A stretch of 36,185 bases of DNA, taken from contig JADGRC010000047.1 in the NCBI GenBank assembly GCA_017881245.1, forward strand, positions 1-36,185. Direction: 5' to 3'. Positions within the stretch are counted from its first letter, which is position 1; each line of letters starts with the position of its first letter. Source of the DNA: Pseudomonadota bacterium (lineage in GTDB: Bacteria; Myxococcota_A; Polyangia; Fen-1088). Positions 18,289 to 26,534 of the stretch are shown piece after piece. The position numbers and the translations under genes are program-made. The notes below the pieces were generated by a model. That model did no database searches. It worked only from the letters and a program-made list of their open reading frames with translations, and was not told the DNA's origin.

Positions 18289-19455
18289 TCAATCGTCGCC
18301 GTGTCCGCGCGCGGCGAGATCCCCCCTTTTCACGGCGTCCTCACCGAAACGATCGGCGATCCGGTCCAGGGCGGCGTTCAATTTGTGAGCACGGTCGGGG
18401 GCAGTCGCGAAGAGGCTTTGCTGAGCGGCGGGGGCCTGGATGTCCTGGGCCGACACACCCGTCAACCGAACGCGCTGGGGAAGGGACGCACGATCGAGCA
18501 ACTCGATCGCGGCCCGGTACAGCGTCTGCCCGTCGTCGGTCGGCTCGACCAGAGTCGTCCGGCGGGTCATCAGCGTGAAGTCCGCGAACTTGATCTTCAG
18601 CTGCGCCACGCGTGCCTTCAGTCCGGCGCGGCGCAACCGGCGGGCGACCCGCAACGCCTGTGCGTGAATATACGGGGGCAATTCACCGCGTTCACGATCC
18701 TCGTCGAACGTGTCCTCCGCCCCGATGCTCTTGGCGGCACGGTCGGGCACTACCGATCGCGGGTCAATCCCCTGCCCCAATTCCCACCAGTGTCGAGAGC
18801 CCGGAATCCGCCGCTCAAGCCACTCGGGATCTCGGGCGGCTAGGTCACCGATGGTGTAGAGGCCCAGCTTCTTCAAGACCGTCTCCGTCTTCGCGCCCAC
18901 GCCCCACAGGCGCGCGACAGGCAACGGCGCCAGGAACGCGCGCGTCTGGGCGGGCGGCACCTCGCGTTGGCCGTTCGGCTTCGCGAGATCCGAGGCGATC
19001 TTGGCCACGAACTTCACGGCGGCGATACCGGCGGATGCCGGCAATTTCAACCGGGTGGCGATTTGTTCTCGCAGCCGGGTGGCGATCGCCGACGGCGAGC
19101 CAAACAACCGCAACGACGCCGTCACGTCCAGAAACGCCTCGTCCAGCGACAATGGTTCGACTAAAGGCGTCACACTTTCGAAGATCTCGAAGACTTCCTC
19201 GCTGACCGCGACGTAGGCCTCGAAGCGCGGCGGAACGACAATCATCTGGGGCGCGCGGCGAACCGCCTCGGCCATGGGCATGGCGCTCCGCACGCCGAAC
19301 CGCCGAACCTCATACGACGCGGCCAACACAACCCCGCGCCGGGGATGCCCACCGACTACGACCGGCTTGCCTTTCAGCTCTGGCCGATCCCGTTGCTCGA
19401 CGGACGCGTAAAAGGCGTCCATGTCGACGTGAATGATGGCCCGGTTGTCATCCAT
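18289..19455 (-). CDS. dinB: DNA polymerase IV (Y-family)
   Basis: A 388-aa translesion polymerase. The catalytic acids are Asp11 in IIHVDMDAFYASVE and Asp105-Glu106 in LSLDEAFLD. Tyr16 takes the steric-gate position. LWGVGAKTETVLKKLGLYTIGDLA is the helix-hairpin-helix thumb region, and the C-terminal little-finger domain ends with QQSLF, a beta-clamp binding motif. The ATG at 19455 gives the family N-terminus; the frame is open further upstream but that stretch has no homology. It follows the carbonic anhydrase-like gene by 56 bp on the same strand. I did not find a convincing SOS box before it. Confidence 0.95.
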   Translation of the reverse strand: MDDNRAIIHVDMDAFYASVEQRDRPELKGKPVVVGGHPRRGVVLAASYEVRRFGVRSAMPMAEAVRRAPQMIVVPPRFEAYVAVSEEVFEIFESVTPLVEPLSLDEAFLDVTASLRLFGSPSAIATRLREQIATRLKLPASAGIAAVKFVAKIASDLAKPNGQREVPPAQTRAFLAPLPVARLWGVGAKTETVLKKLGLYTIGDLAARDPEWLERRIPGSRHWWELGQGIDPRSVVPDRAAKSIGAEDTFDEDRERGELPPYIHAQALRVARRLRRAGLKARVAQLKIKFADFTLMTRRTTLVEPTDDGQTLYRAAIELLDRASLPQRVRLTGVSAQDIQAPAAQQSLFATAPDRAHKLNAALDRIADRFGEDAVKRGDLAARGHGDD

Positions 19456-19511
19456 GGGCTTCCCGAGACCGCCGCGATACGGACAACACCGACTGTTAAT
19501 GACCTCGGCGC

Positions 19512-20132
19512 TTACCGGAGCGCGTCGCGCCGGTAGTTCTCCTTCAGGCGAACGTACTTGGCGGCGAGATCGCGGTGAAACTGTTCGTCCGCGTCGGTCA
19601 ACGTCCGAACGACCCTGCCGGGGGAACCCAACACCAGACTGCGCGGTGGGATCACGGCCCGCTGCACGACGAGCGCGCCGGCGCCGACGATCGATCCATG
19701 GCCGATCACCGCCCCGTCGAGCACGGTCGCCTGCATCCCGATCAGGCACGCTTCCTCGACACGACACGCGTGCAACACGGCCCGGTGCCCGACGACCGTA
19801 TCCGCCCCCACGACGCACGGCGTGTCGTCGGCCACGTGGATGACGGTGCCATCTTGAATATTGGCCCGCGGGCCCACGACGATCGACGCGATGTCGGCGC
19901 GCAAGACAGCCCCGTACCAGATCGAGACATCCTCCGCCAACCGAACGTCGCCGACGATCGATGCTCCCGGCGCGATCAAGGCACCCTCCCCGACGGCCGG
20001 CACCTGCGCCAGGTACCGATCCACGATCGCCCGCGGAAACCGCACACGCAAGCGCGCCACTTGTGCGTCGAGCTCGACGGCATCGGGCAAGGGCCCCGGA
20101 ATTACCGTAACCGATGTCGCGATGGTGGCCAT
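19512..20132 (-). CDS. Gamma-class carbonic anhydrase-like hexapeptide-repeat protein
   Basis: A 206-aa left-handed beta-helix protein. The hexapeptide repeats run from about residue 50 to 165. The three zinc ligands of the gamma class are in place: His99 (GTVIHV), His116 (VVGHRAVL) and His121 (LHACRV). So are Arg78 and Asp80 (LRAD) and Gln93-Asp94 (NIQDG), which position the active site. LGSPGRVVRTL and a C-terminal helix ending YVRLKENYRRD close the protein as in YrdA-type members. Many of these have unproven carbonic anhydrase activity, so the exact reaction is open. It has about 35 extra residues at the N-terminus compared with YrdA. It lies 71 bp after purF. Confidence 0.88.
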   Translation of the reverse strand: MATIATSVTVIPGPLPDAVELDAQVARLRVRFPRAIVDRYLAQVPAVGEGALIAPGASIVGDVRLAEDVSIWYGAVLRADIASIVVGPRANIQDGTVIHVADDTPCVVGADTVVGHRAVLHACRVEEACLIGMQATVLDGAVIGHGSIVGAGALVVQRAVIPPRSLVLGSPGRVVRTLTDADEQFHRDLAAKYVRLKENYRRDALR

Positions 20133-20203
20133 AACGTGTTCTCGACTCCGATCCGAGCTCCGGCTCCGGCGCGCCAACTCTCCTCCGCGCCTACGCCCAC
20201 GAC

Positions 20204-21610
20204 CTACGCCGAGATGAGCCGCAGCTGCCGCAGACGCGCAGGTTTCTCCGCGGCGATGGGGTAGTTGCCCGAGAAACAAGCGTCGCAAAATCCCTGCGGC
20301 CCGCCCCCCACAGAGGGTCTTGCCAGACCTTCGACCGATTCGTACAAACCCTCCAGCGACAGGTATCCGAGCGAATCCGCCTCGATGAACTTCTGAATTT
20401 CGGCAACCTCGTGGTTCGATGCAATTAGCTCTTCGCGTGTCGGCGTGTCGATGCCATAACGGCACGGTCCCACCGTCGGCGGCGAGCTGATGCGCATGTG
20501 AACCTCGCGCGCTCCCGCGCCACGAATCATCGAAACGATCTTGCGCGACGTGGTGCCCCGTACTATCGAATCGTCGACCACGACGACCCGCTGTCCCCGC
20601 AGGACCTCGTGCACCGGCGACAGTTTCAATTTCACGCCGAAATGTCGGATCTGTTGCGACGGCTCGATGAAGGTGCGCCCGACATAGTGCGACCTCATCA
20701 GTCCCTGGTCGTAGGGAATTCCGCTCTCGCGCGAATATCCGATGGCCGCCGCGACGCCCGAATCCGGCACCGCGATCACGACATCCGCCGGCACCGGATG
20801 CTCCACGGCCAGGCGTTTTCCCATGTGCTCTCGCGCCCGATACACGGACCGGCCATCGATCTGCGAATCGGGGCGCGCGAAGTAGACCCATTCAAACAGG
20901 CAACGGTGCGCTTTCGCCTCGGGAAAGGGATACAGTGACTTCAGCCCGTCTTTGTCGATGACGATCATCTCGCCAGGCTCGATGTTGCGGACGAACGTGG
21001 CCTCGACCAGCTCGAACGCACACGTCTCCGAGGTGATTATGTGCGCGTCGTTGCCAATCCGGCCAAGCGCCATGGGTCGAAATCCCATCGGATCCCGAAC
21101 GGCGATCAGCTTATCCTCCGACAGGAAGACCAAAGAATATGCACCCCGCACCTGGCGAAGCGCGTCGGCGATCCGTTCTGGCAACGTCGCCTCGCGTGAG
21201 CGAGCTATCAGATGAACGATGACCTCGGTATCGGACGTCGACTGAAAAATCGACCCTTCGCCCTCCAGGCGCTCGCGGAGCTCCAGCGCGTTCACCAAGT
21301 TCCCGTTGTGGCCCACGGCGACCGAGCCCCCGGAATAGTCAACGGCGATCGGCTGGGCGTTCTTCAGGCTGGAATCACCGGCCGTCGAATATCGCACGTG
21401 CCCGATGGCGGCTGTTCCCTTGAGGTGAGCCAAACGCTCCGCCGTGAAGATGTCGCCGACGTGGCCCATCTCTCGAACGAACCGCAATCGTTCACCGTCG
21501 CTGGCGACGATACCGGCTGATTCTTGGCCTCGGTGCTGCAAGGCGTACAGCCCCAGATACGCCAGGTTGGCGGCTTCTTTGTGACCGTAGATTCCAACCA
21601 CGCCGCACAT
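20204..21610 (-). CDS. purF: Amidophosphoribosyltransferase
   Basis: A 468-aa enzyme for the first step of purine synthesis (PRPP plus glutamine to phosphoribosylamine). Cys2 directly after the start Met is the glutaminase nucleophile (MCGVVGIYG). RYSTAG and GHNGNLVN belong to the glutaminase pocket. [13 protein letters not shown] (about 340-353) is the PRPP loop. Cysteines at about 237 (AHRCLFEW), 383 (GPCRYGID), 442 and 445 ([11 protein letters not shown]) match the positions of the 4Fe-4S ligands in the B. subtilis type enzyme. Unlike that enzyme there is no N-terminal propeptide. It is the first gene of the minus-strand run and diverges from the ABC operon across a 130-bp gap. Confidence 0.96.
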   Translation of the reverse strand: MCGVVGIYGHKEAANLAYLGLYALQHRGQESAGIVASDGERLRFVREMGHVGDIFTAERLAHLKGTAAIGHVRYSTAGDSSLKNAQPIAVDYSGGSVAVGHNGNLVNALELRERLEGEGSIFQSTSDTEVIVHLIARSREATLPERIADALRQVRGAYSLVFLSEDKLIAVRDPMGFRPMALGRIGNDAHIITSETCAFELVEATFVRNIEPGEMIVIDKDGLKSLYPFPEAKAHRCLFEWVYFARPDSQIDGRSVYRAREHMGKRLAVEHPVPADVVIAVPDSGVAAAIGYSRESGIPYDQGLMRSHYVGRTFIEPSQQIRHFGVKLKLSPVHEVLRGQRVVVVDDSIVRGTTSRKIVSMIRGAGAREVHMRISSPPTVGPCRYGIDTPTREELIASNHEVAEIQKFIEADSLGYLSLEGLYESVEGLARPSVGGGPQGFCDACFSGNYPIAAEKPARLRQLRLISA

Positions 21611-21693
21611 GGCGGGCTTAAGCTAGCACGGGCCGCCCGGGAGCGACCTCAAAAAGGGGATTCCGGTCAGGAATAAAATCCTCGCTCTCGAAA

Positions 21694-21722
21694 TTAACGG
21701 TCGGCAAGGTTTCGTGCATAAT
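21694..21722 (+). promoter_or_regulatory. Sigma70-type promoter of the ABC/GldG operon
   Basis: TTAACG (21694-21699) and CATAAT (21717-21722) are separated by 17 bp; they match the -35 and -10 consensus at 4 and 5 of 6 positions. Transcription would start near 21729, only about 12 nt before the ATG at 21741, so the leader would be very short and lacks a Shine-Dalgarno site. Confidence 0.5.
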
Positions 21723-21740
21723 GCGCGCGGACCGCTCCCC

Positions 21741-22685
21741 ATGATTCAAGTCAACGGCCTGACCAAGTATTACGGTGAACACGCGGCGATTCGGGACCTG
21801 ACATTCGCCATCGAAAAGGGCGAAGTGATCGGATTCCTTGGGCTCAACGGAGCCGGAAAATCGACTACGCTCAAGATTCTGGGCTGCGTGTTGCTGCCCA
21901 CGTCGGGCAATGTGACCGTCGATGGCATCGACATCGCGCGCAACCCCCACGACGTCAGGCGCCGAATCGGTTTTCTGCCCGATCACCCTCCTTTGTATGG
22001 AGAAATGACGGTCGGGCGGTACCTGGCGTTCGCGGCGCGATTGCGCGGCGTGCCAGCCGCCGAAACGTCCGCGCGGGTGGCCGAGGCCGAGGCCAAAACC
22101 GACATCGTGGAGATGCACGACGAGTTGATCAGCAGCCTATCCCACGGATACCGCCAGCGGGTTGGCGTCGCGCAGGCGCTGGTTCATCGTCCGAAGCTCC
22201 TCATCATGGACGAGCCCACCAGCGGGCTTGACCCACGACAGACCGTCGAGATGCGAAAAACGATTCGCGCGTTAAGAGGCGAACACACCATCCTGCTGTC
22301 CAGCCATATCCTGTCGGAGATCAGCCAAACGTGTGACCGCCTGCTCATCATTAGGGATGGCGAAATCGTCGATCAAGGGTCGGAAGAAGATCTGGCCCGG
22401 CGGCTGGGCGGCGGTGGCGGCGTCGCGATCGAGGTGGACGTCGCCGGCGGTCCGGATTCCGCCCTGGCCATCTTGACCCAGCTTCCCGGCGTCATCCGAG
22501 CTAGCGCGGTCAAGCAGACCGGCGGAGTGACATCGCTACGCGTCGAATCCACCGCCGATCTGCGGGCTCAGGTCGCGCGCGCGCTGGTCATGGGCGGCAT
22601 CGACCTGGTACGCATCGATCGAAGCAGCGGACGGCTGGAGAACATCTTCTTGCAGCTGACCCAAAACAAGGACCTGCCCCAATGA
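21741..22685 (+). CDS. ABC transporter ATP-binding protein (GldA/CcmA-like)
   Basis: A 314-aa ABC ATPase with Walker A GLNGAGKST (34-42), signature LSHGYRQRVGVAQAL, Walker B LLIMDEPTSGLD and the H-loop SSHILSE. It belongs to the CcmA/NatA-like group that pairs with ABC-2 permeases. A further 90 residues after the ATPase core (EVDVAGGPDSALAIL... to the end) form the accessory C-terminal domain seen in many of these proteins. It is the first gene of a tight operon: its stop overlaps the permease start (ATGA). I use ATG 21741, since an upstream in-frame GTG (21714) falls within the -10 region of the likely promoter. Confidence 0.92.
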   Translation: MIQVNGLTKYYGEHAAIRDLTFAIEKGEVIGFLGLNGAGKSTTLKILGCVLLPTSGNVTVDGIDIARNPHDVRRRIGFLPDHPPLYGEMTVGRYLAFAARLRGVPAAETSARVAEAEAKTDIVEMHDELISSLSHGYRQRVGVAQALVHRPKLLIMDEPTSGLDPRQTVEMRKTIRALRGEHTILLSSHILSEISQTCDRLLIIRDGEIVDQGSEEDLARRLGGGGGVAIEVDVAGGPDSALAILTQLPGVIRASAVKQTGGVTSLRVESTADLRAQVARALVMGGIDLVRIDRSSGRLENIFLQLTQNKDLPQ

Positions 22686-23407
22686 GCCCGACCATGCTGA
22701 TCGCCCGGCGCGAGCTCGGGACGTACCTGCGGTCGATGACCGGGTACGTGATCGCCGCAATTCTTCTGCTGGTGGACGGCCTGTTGTTCAACATCTTCGC
22801 CATAGGCGGCGACGACAAACTGTCGGCCGTAGTCCTCGCGCAGTTCTTCTTCTACACGAGCGGCCTCACGATGATCGCCAGCGTGTTCATATCGATGCGT
22901 CTGGTCGCCGAGGAACGCCAAACTGGAACCTTGGTCCTATTGACATCGTCGCCGGTGATGGATGGGCAGATCATCGTGGGTAAGTTCCTCTCGGGTTTTC
23001 TGTTTCTGGCGATGGTGCTCGGGCTGACGCTGTTCATGCCGCTTCTGATCTTGGTGAACGGTAAGGTGTCCGTCGGTCACCTGGTGGCGGGCTATCTGGG
23101 TCTCTTGCTCTTGGGCGCCGCCTCTACGGCGATCGGAACGCTCGGATCGGCTCTGGCGCGCACTCAGGTACTGGCGGCGATCTTCTCGGGCTGCATGGTG
23201 ACCGCCATGGTGCTGTGCTGGATGCTGGTGCAGGTCACCGAGCGTCCCTTCAAGGATGTGTTCGCCAACCTCGCCATTCACGGCAAGCATTTCTTGCCTT
23301 TCCAGCAAGGGACCATCCATCTGCGCGACGTCGTCTACTACCTGATGGTCACGTTGGTGACCCTGTTCGCGGCTGTGCGGGTCATGGAGACACGGCGATG
23401 GCGATAG
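22682..23407 (+). CDS. ABC-2 type transporter permease (GldF-like)
   Basis: A 241-aa membrane protein with six predicted helices (about residues 20-36, 55-72, 102-123, 130-152, 160-182, 215-233). The motif RLVAEERQTGTLVLLTSSPV after the second helix is the coupling segment typical of ABC-2/GldF permeases. Its ATG overlaps the ATPase stop codon and its own last 10 nt overlap the GldG start. It would form the membrane channel with the preceding ATPase. Confidence 0.9.
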   Translation: MSPTMLIARRELGTYLRSMTGYVIAAILLLVDGLLFNIFAIGGDDKLSAVVLAQFFFYTSGLTMIASVFISMRLVAEERQTGTLVLLTSSPVMDGQIIVGKFLSGFLFLAMVLGLTLFMPLLILVNGKVSVGHLVAGYLGLLLLGAASTAIGTLGSALARTQVLAAIFSGCMVTAMVLCWMLVQVTERPFKDVFANLAIHGKHFLPFQQGTIHLRDVVYYLMVTLVTLFAAVRVMETRRWR

Positions 23408-25350
23408 ATACGGTGTCCACCGCCAAACCCTCGTCCACCACCGACGGACACCGAAGGCCCTTGGGGGCAAGCGCCCTGTGGTCCGCGCTGTACGGACTCG
23501 GTATGGCTCTGCTGTTCACGGGCGAACGGATTCTCGGGTCAGGAAAATCGCGCGCCGTCGCGTCCGTCCTGGGCCTCGGCCTGCTGCTGTTGGCCGTGAT
23601 CGCGCGTGTCGTCCGCGCCGGCAAGACCGCTCCGGACCGGCGGGCAGTGGAACGACAATTCCAGTCGATGTACGCACTCGGCCTGTTGGCGGTGGCACTG
23701 TATTTCGTGCAGTCGGACGTACCCGCCTTGCGTGACGGGAAACTGCTAGAGGCCACGTGGCCGAAGTTGGCGACCGCGCTTGGCGCCATTTGGCCGGTCC
23801 TGTGGTGTGCCGCCGCCTTCGCGATACTTCCCATGGAGCTGGCGTACGCGCCCATGAGCCGTGCCCCCCTCGTCGAGATCGGTCGCGTTCGAGCGGCCCA
23901 GTTTTCGGGGTTGGGCTTGGCTTTCATTTTGACGTTCGCGTTCTCGCTGAGCTACGCGACCTCCGAGCGCGACAAGAAGGTCGACCTTGCCTACTTCAGG
24001 ACCACGCGGCCCGGCGAATCGACGCGCAAGATTGTCCGTTCCCTGGAGCAGCCTTTGACGGTCGCCATCTTCTTTCCGAATGGGAACGAAGTGCGAGAAG
24101 AGGTCGACAACTATTTTGGCGATCTGGCCCGCGAATCGGGCAACTTGAAGGTCGAGCACTACGACTTCGACATCGATCCAACGAAGGCGAAGGAACTGGG
24201 TGTCTCGGCCAACGGAATCATCGTCTTTGCGCGCGCGGGACACAAAGAACAATTGGGCCTGCAGCTGCAACTGGAGAGCGCCCGTCCGGGTCTGAAGACC
24301 CTGGACAAGGAAGTGCAACAGCGCCTGCTAAACGTAGTGAAACCCAGCCGCATCACGCTCTTCACGCAAGGCCATGGCGAACGAACATTCGATCCCATCG
24401 GGGACACGGACCGACGTCCGGGAGTGCGTGACCTGCGTGGCGCGCTCGAGGATCAAGGCCACAGCGTCCGCGAACTCGGCCCCGCAGAAGGCCTGGCCAC
24501 CGACGTACCGAAGGATGCGACATTGGTCATGGTTCTCGGCCCGACCAAGCCGTTCTCTGCCGAGGAAATCGGAGCGTTGCAACGTTTTCTGGCCCGCGGT
24601 GGGCGGTTGTTTCTGGCGCTTGACCCCGACGGTGGCGTGGACTTGCACGAGTTGCTGGATCCGATGGGCGTGAAGGTGACGATGAAGATGCTGGCCAACG
24701 ACCAGGTCTACGCGCGCCGCACACACCAGGATACTGACCGCGCGAATCTCGTGACGGGCCTTTATTCGTCCCACCCGTCGGTCAGTACGCTTTCGCGTCA
24801 GGGCATGCGCGCGCCGGTCGTATTGCCGGGCGCGATGGCGATTGAGGCCATCCGCGACCGGACGGCCGCGCAGAAGGAGTACACGGTCGACTTCACCGTC
24901 CACGCGCACTTCGCGACGTTCCCCGACGCCAACGGCAACTTTCAGCAGGACCAGGGCGAGGAACGGAAAGCCTGGGAACTGGCCGCCGCGATCTCGAACA
25001 AGAAGGACAAGATCGAACAGCGGGTGTTCCTGGTCGGCGACTCGGAATTCCTGACGGATCAGGCGGTTCGATTCGCCGGGAATGGACTATTGGTGCTCGA
25101 TCCCGTGCGCTGGCTCATCGGTGAGGAATCCTTCGCGGGTCAGATCTCCACCGAGGCGGATATTCCGATCACCCACACGCGCAAGCAGGACGTGGCTTGG
25201 TTCTACTCCTCGATCTTCGCGGTTCCGGGCTTGGTGCTGGGACTGGGAGCTCTCGTTACGCGGCGCCGCCGCCGCGTGCGCCGTGGCTCGCCTGTCGGTG
25301 ACGCTCCGCCGCCGTCCACCACTACCCGCGAAACAGGAGGGGCGTCGTGA
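23398..25350 (+). CDS. GldG-like ABC transporter auxiliary protein with N-terminal membrane block
   Basis: A 650-aa protein. Five hydrophobic segments fill the first 190 residues (about 25-44, 52-71, 87-104, 120-145, 171-188). An extracytoplasmic GldG domain follows (YFRTTRPGESTRKIVRSL, ITLFTQGHGERTF, VFLVGDSEFLTD) and then one C-terminal helix (about 600-620) with an Arg-rich tail. The GldG domain is homologous to the truncated gene at 1-1530. The N-terminal helices may complement the permease. In Bacteroidetes GldF/GldG act with GldA in gliding; in other phyla homologues are widespread and their substrates unknown. The gene overlaps both neighbours (10 nt with the permease, GTGA with the DUF4340 gene). 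Confidence 0.87.
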   Translation: MAIDTVSTAKPSSTTDGHRRPLGASALWSALYGLGMALLFTGERILGSGKSRAVASVLGLGLLLLAVIARVVRAGKTAPDRRAVERQFQSMYALGLLAVALYFVQSDVPALRDGKLLEATWPKLATALGAIWPVLWCAAAFAILPMELAYAPMSRAPLVEIGRVRAAQFSGLGLAFILTFAFSLSYATSERDKKVDLAYFRTTRPGESTRKIVRSLEQPLTVAIFFPNGNEVREEVDNYFGDLARESGNLKVEHYDFDIDPTKAKELGVSANGIIVFARAGHKEQLGLQLQLESARPGLKTLDKEVQQRLLNVVKPSRITLFTQGHGERTFDPIGDTDRRPGVRDLRGALEDQGHSVRELGPAEGLATDVPKDATLVMVLGPTKPFSAEEIGALQRFLARGGRLFLALDPDGGVDLHELLDPMGVKVTMKMLANDQVYARRTHQDTDRANLVTGLYSSHPSVSTLSRQGMRAPVVLPGAMAIEAIRDRTAAQKEYTVDFTVHAHFATFPDANGNFQQDQGEERKAWELAAAISNKKDKIEQRVFLVGDSEFLTDQAVRFAGNGLLVLDPVRWLIGEESFAGQISTEADIPITHTRKQDVAWFYSSIFAVPGLVLGLGALVTRRRRRVRRGSPVGDAPPPSTTTRETGGAS

Positions 25351-26456
25351 CCGGCCGAGGTCTGGTATTCCAGGGCGGCCTGGCCGCGGTGGGCCTGGTC
25401 ATCGCGTACAGCACGTGGCAAAGGGCGCCGGACCGCGTGGCCGGCGAGATCGTCGTGGTCGATTCGACCAAGGGCGATCTGAAGAACGTACACTTCGAGG
25501 ACGACAATGGCAGCGTCGACGTTCAACGCGGCAGCGATAGCGGTGAATCGGGTATCTGGCTGAGGGTCCAGGACAAGACGCCCGTCCCCACCACCCCCGC
25601 GAAGCCCGTGAAGCCGACATCGTCATCCGGCGCGTCGACACCGCCGCCGGCCTCCCCAGCGCCTGGCACAGCCACGGCCAAGCCGCGCCCGTTGCGTCAG
25701 CTTCGGGGCGATGAGCCCGCCGAGAAGCTGCTGACCGAGTTCGCGCCGTTTCGGTCACCGCGCGCGTTTGGCGTGCTCGATGCCAAGAAACTAAAAGAAC
25801 TAGGCCTCGACAAGCCGAAGAAGAAGCTGGTCGTCGTGGCCCGTGGCGAAACCCGTGAGTTCGCGATCGGACAGCCCCCGCAAGGCAGCGGCGAGAGTTA
25901 TCTTCGCGACGTCAAGGACGGTCGCGTGTACCTGATGCCCCGGCAGATCTTGACTGATCTGCAGGGCGCCACGTCTCGCCTGGTCGACCGGAAGCTGCAC
26001 ACGTTCAAGATCCCGGACGTGGATCGGTTGCGCGTATCTTCCGGAGGCAAGACCCGCGATTTCGTCATCAAGAACCGTCAGGACGCGAACGCATACAAGC
26101 TCGCGCCCGCGAACGCTCCCGACAAGCCCGACGAAATGGCCCGAAACTGGCACGACAAGATTTGGCGCTTGTTTCCGTCGGAGCTACTCGGCAAGGGTGA
26201 GATGCCCGCCGCGGGGATACCCAAGATCGTCATACGCGTCGACTATTTCGACGGCAGCAAGAACGTCGGATGGGTCGAGCTTGGCAAGCTCGATGTCGCC
26301 GCGGGCAGCGAGCCATCGATCAGCCCGCACGGACCGCCTCCTTCCAACAACGGGGTGGAAGTGTACGGCCGCACGGAGCACACGGCGGGGTGGGTGCGCG
26401 TACACAATGATCCGAGCACGCTGACCGAAGCCGATAAGATCGCGACCGGGTCGTGA
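25347..26456 (+). CDS. DUF4340-type protein, second copy
   Basis: A 369-aa protein with an N-terminal membrane helix (about 5-21), a Pro/Ser/Thr-rich linker at about 80-112, and then a DUF4340-like body (GRVYLMPRQILTDL followed by LVDRKLHTFKIPDVDRL). The similarity to the protein at 1574-2914 is weak but the architecture and genomic place are the same. It has only one clear DUF4340 unit instead of two. The GTG start overlaps the GldG stop (GTGA). It is the last overlapping member of the ABC operon; a kinase gene follows 78 bp later on the same strand. Confidence 0.75.
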   Translation: MTGRGLVFQGGLAAVGLVIAYSTWQRAPDRVAGEIVVVDSTKGDLKNVHFEDDNGSVDVQRGSDSGESGIWLRVQDKTPVPTTPAKPVKPTSSSGASTPPPASPAPGTATAKPRPLRQLRGDEPAEKLLTEFAPFRSPRAFGVLDAKKLKELGLDKPKKKLVVVARGETREFAIGQPPQGSGESYLRDVKDGRVYLMPRQILTDLQGATSRLVDRKLHTFKIPDVDRLRVSSGGKTRDFVIKNRQDANAYKLAPANAPDKPDEMARNWHDKIWRLFPSELLGKGEMPAAGIPKIVIRVDYFDGSKNVGWVELGKLDVAAGSEPSISPHGPPPSNNGVEVYGRTEHTAGWVRVHNDPSTLTEADKIATGS

Positions 26457-26534
26457 ACAGTCGGGGCCCCTGGCCTCGCATCCGTGCATCGCTTCGGTTG
26501 ACGGCCCTTGAACCGGGTGGGAAAGTTCTGTGAC

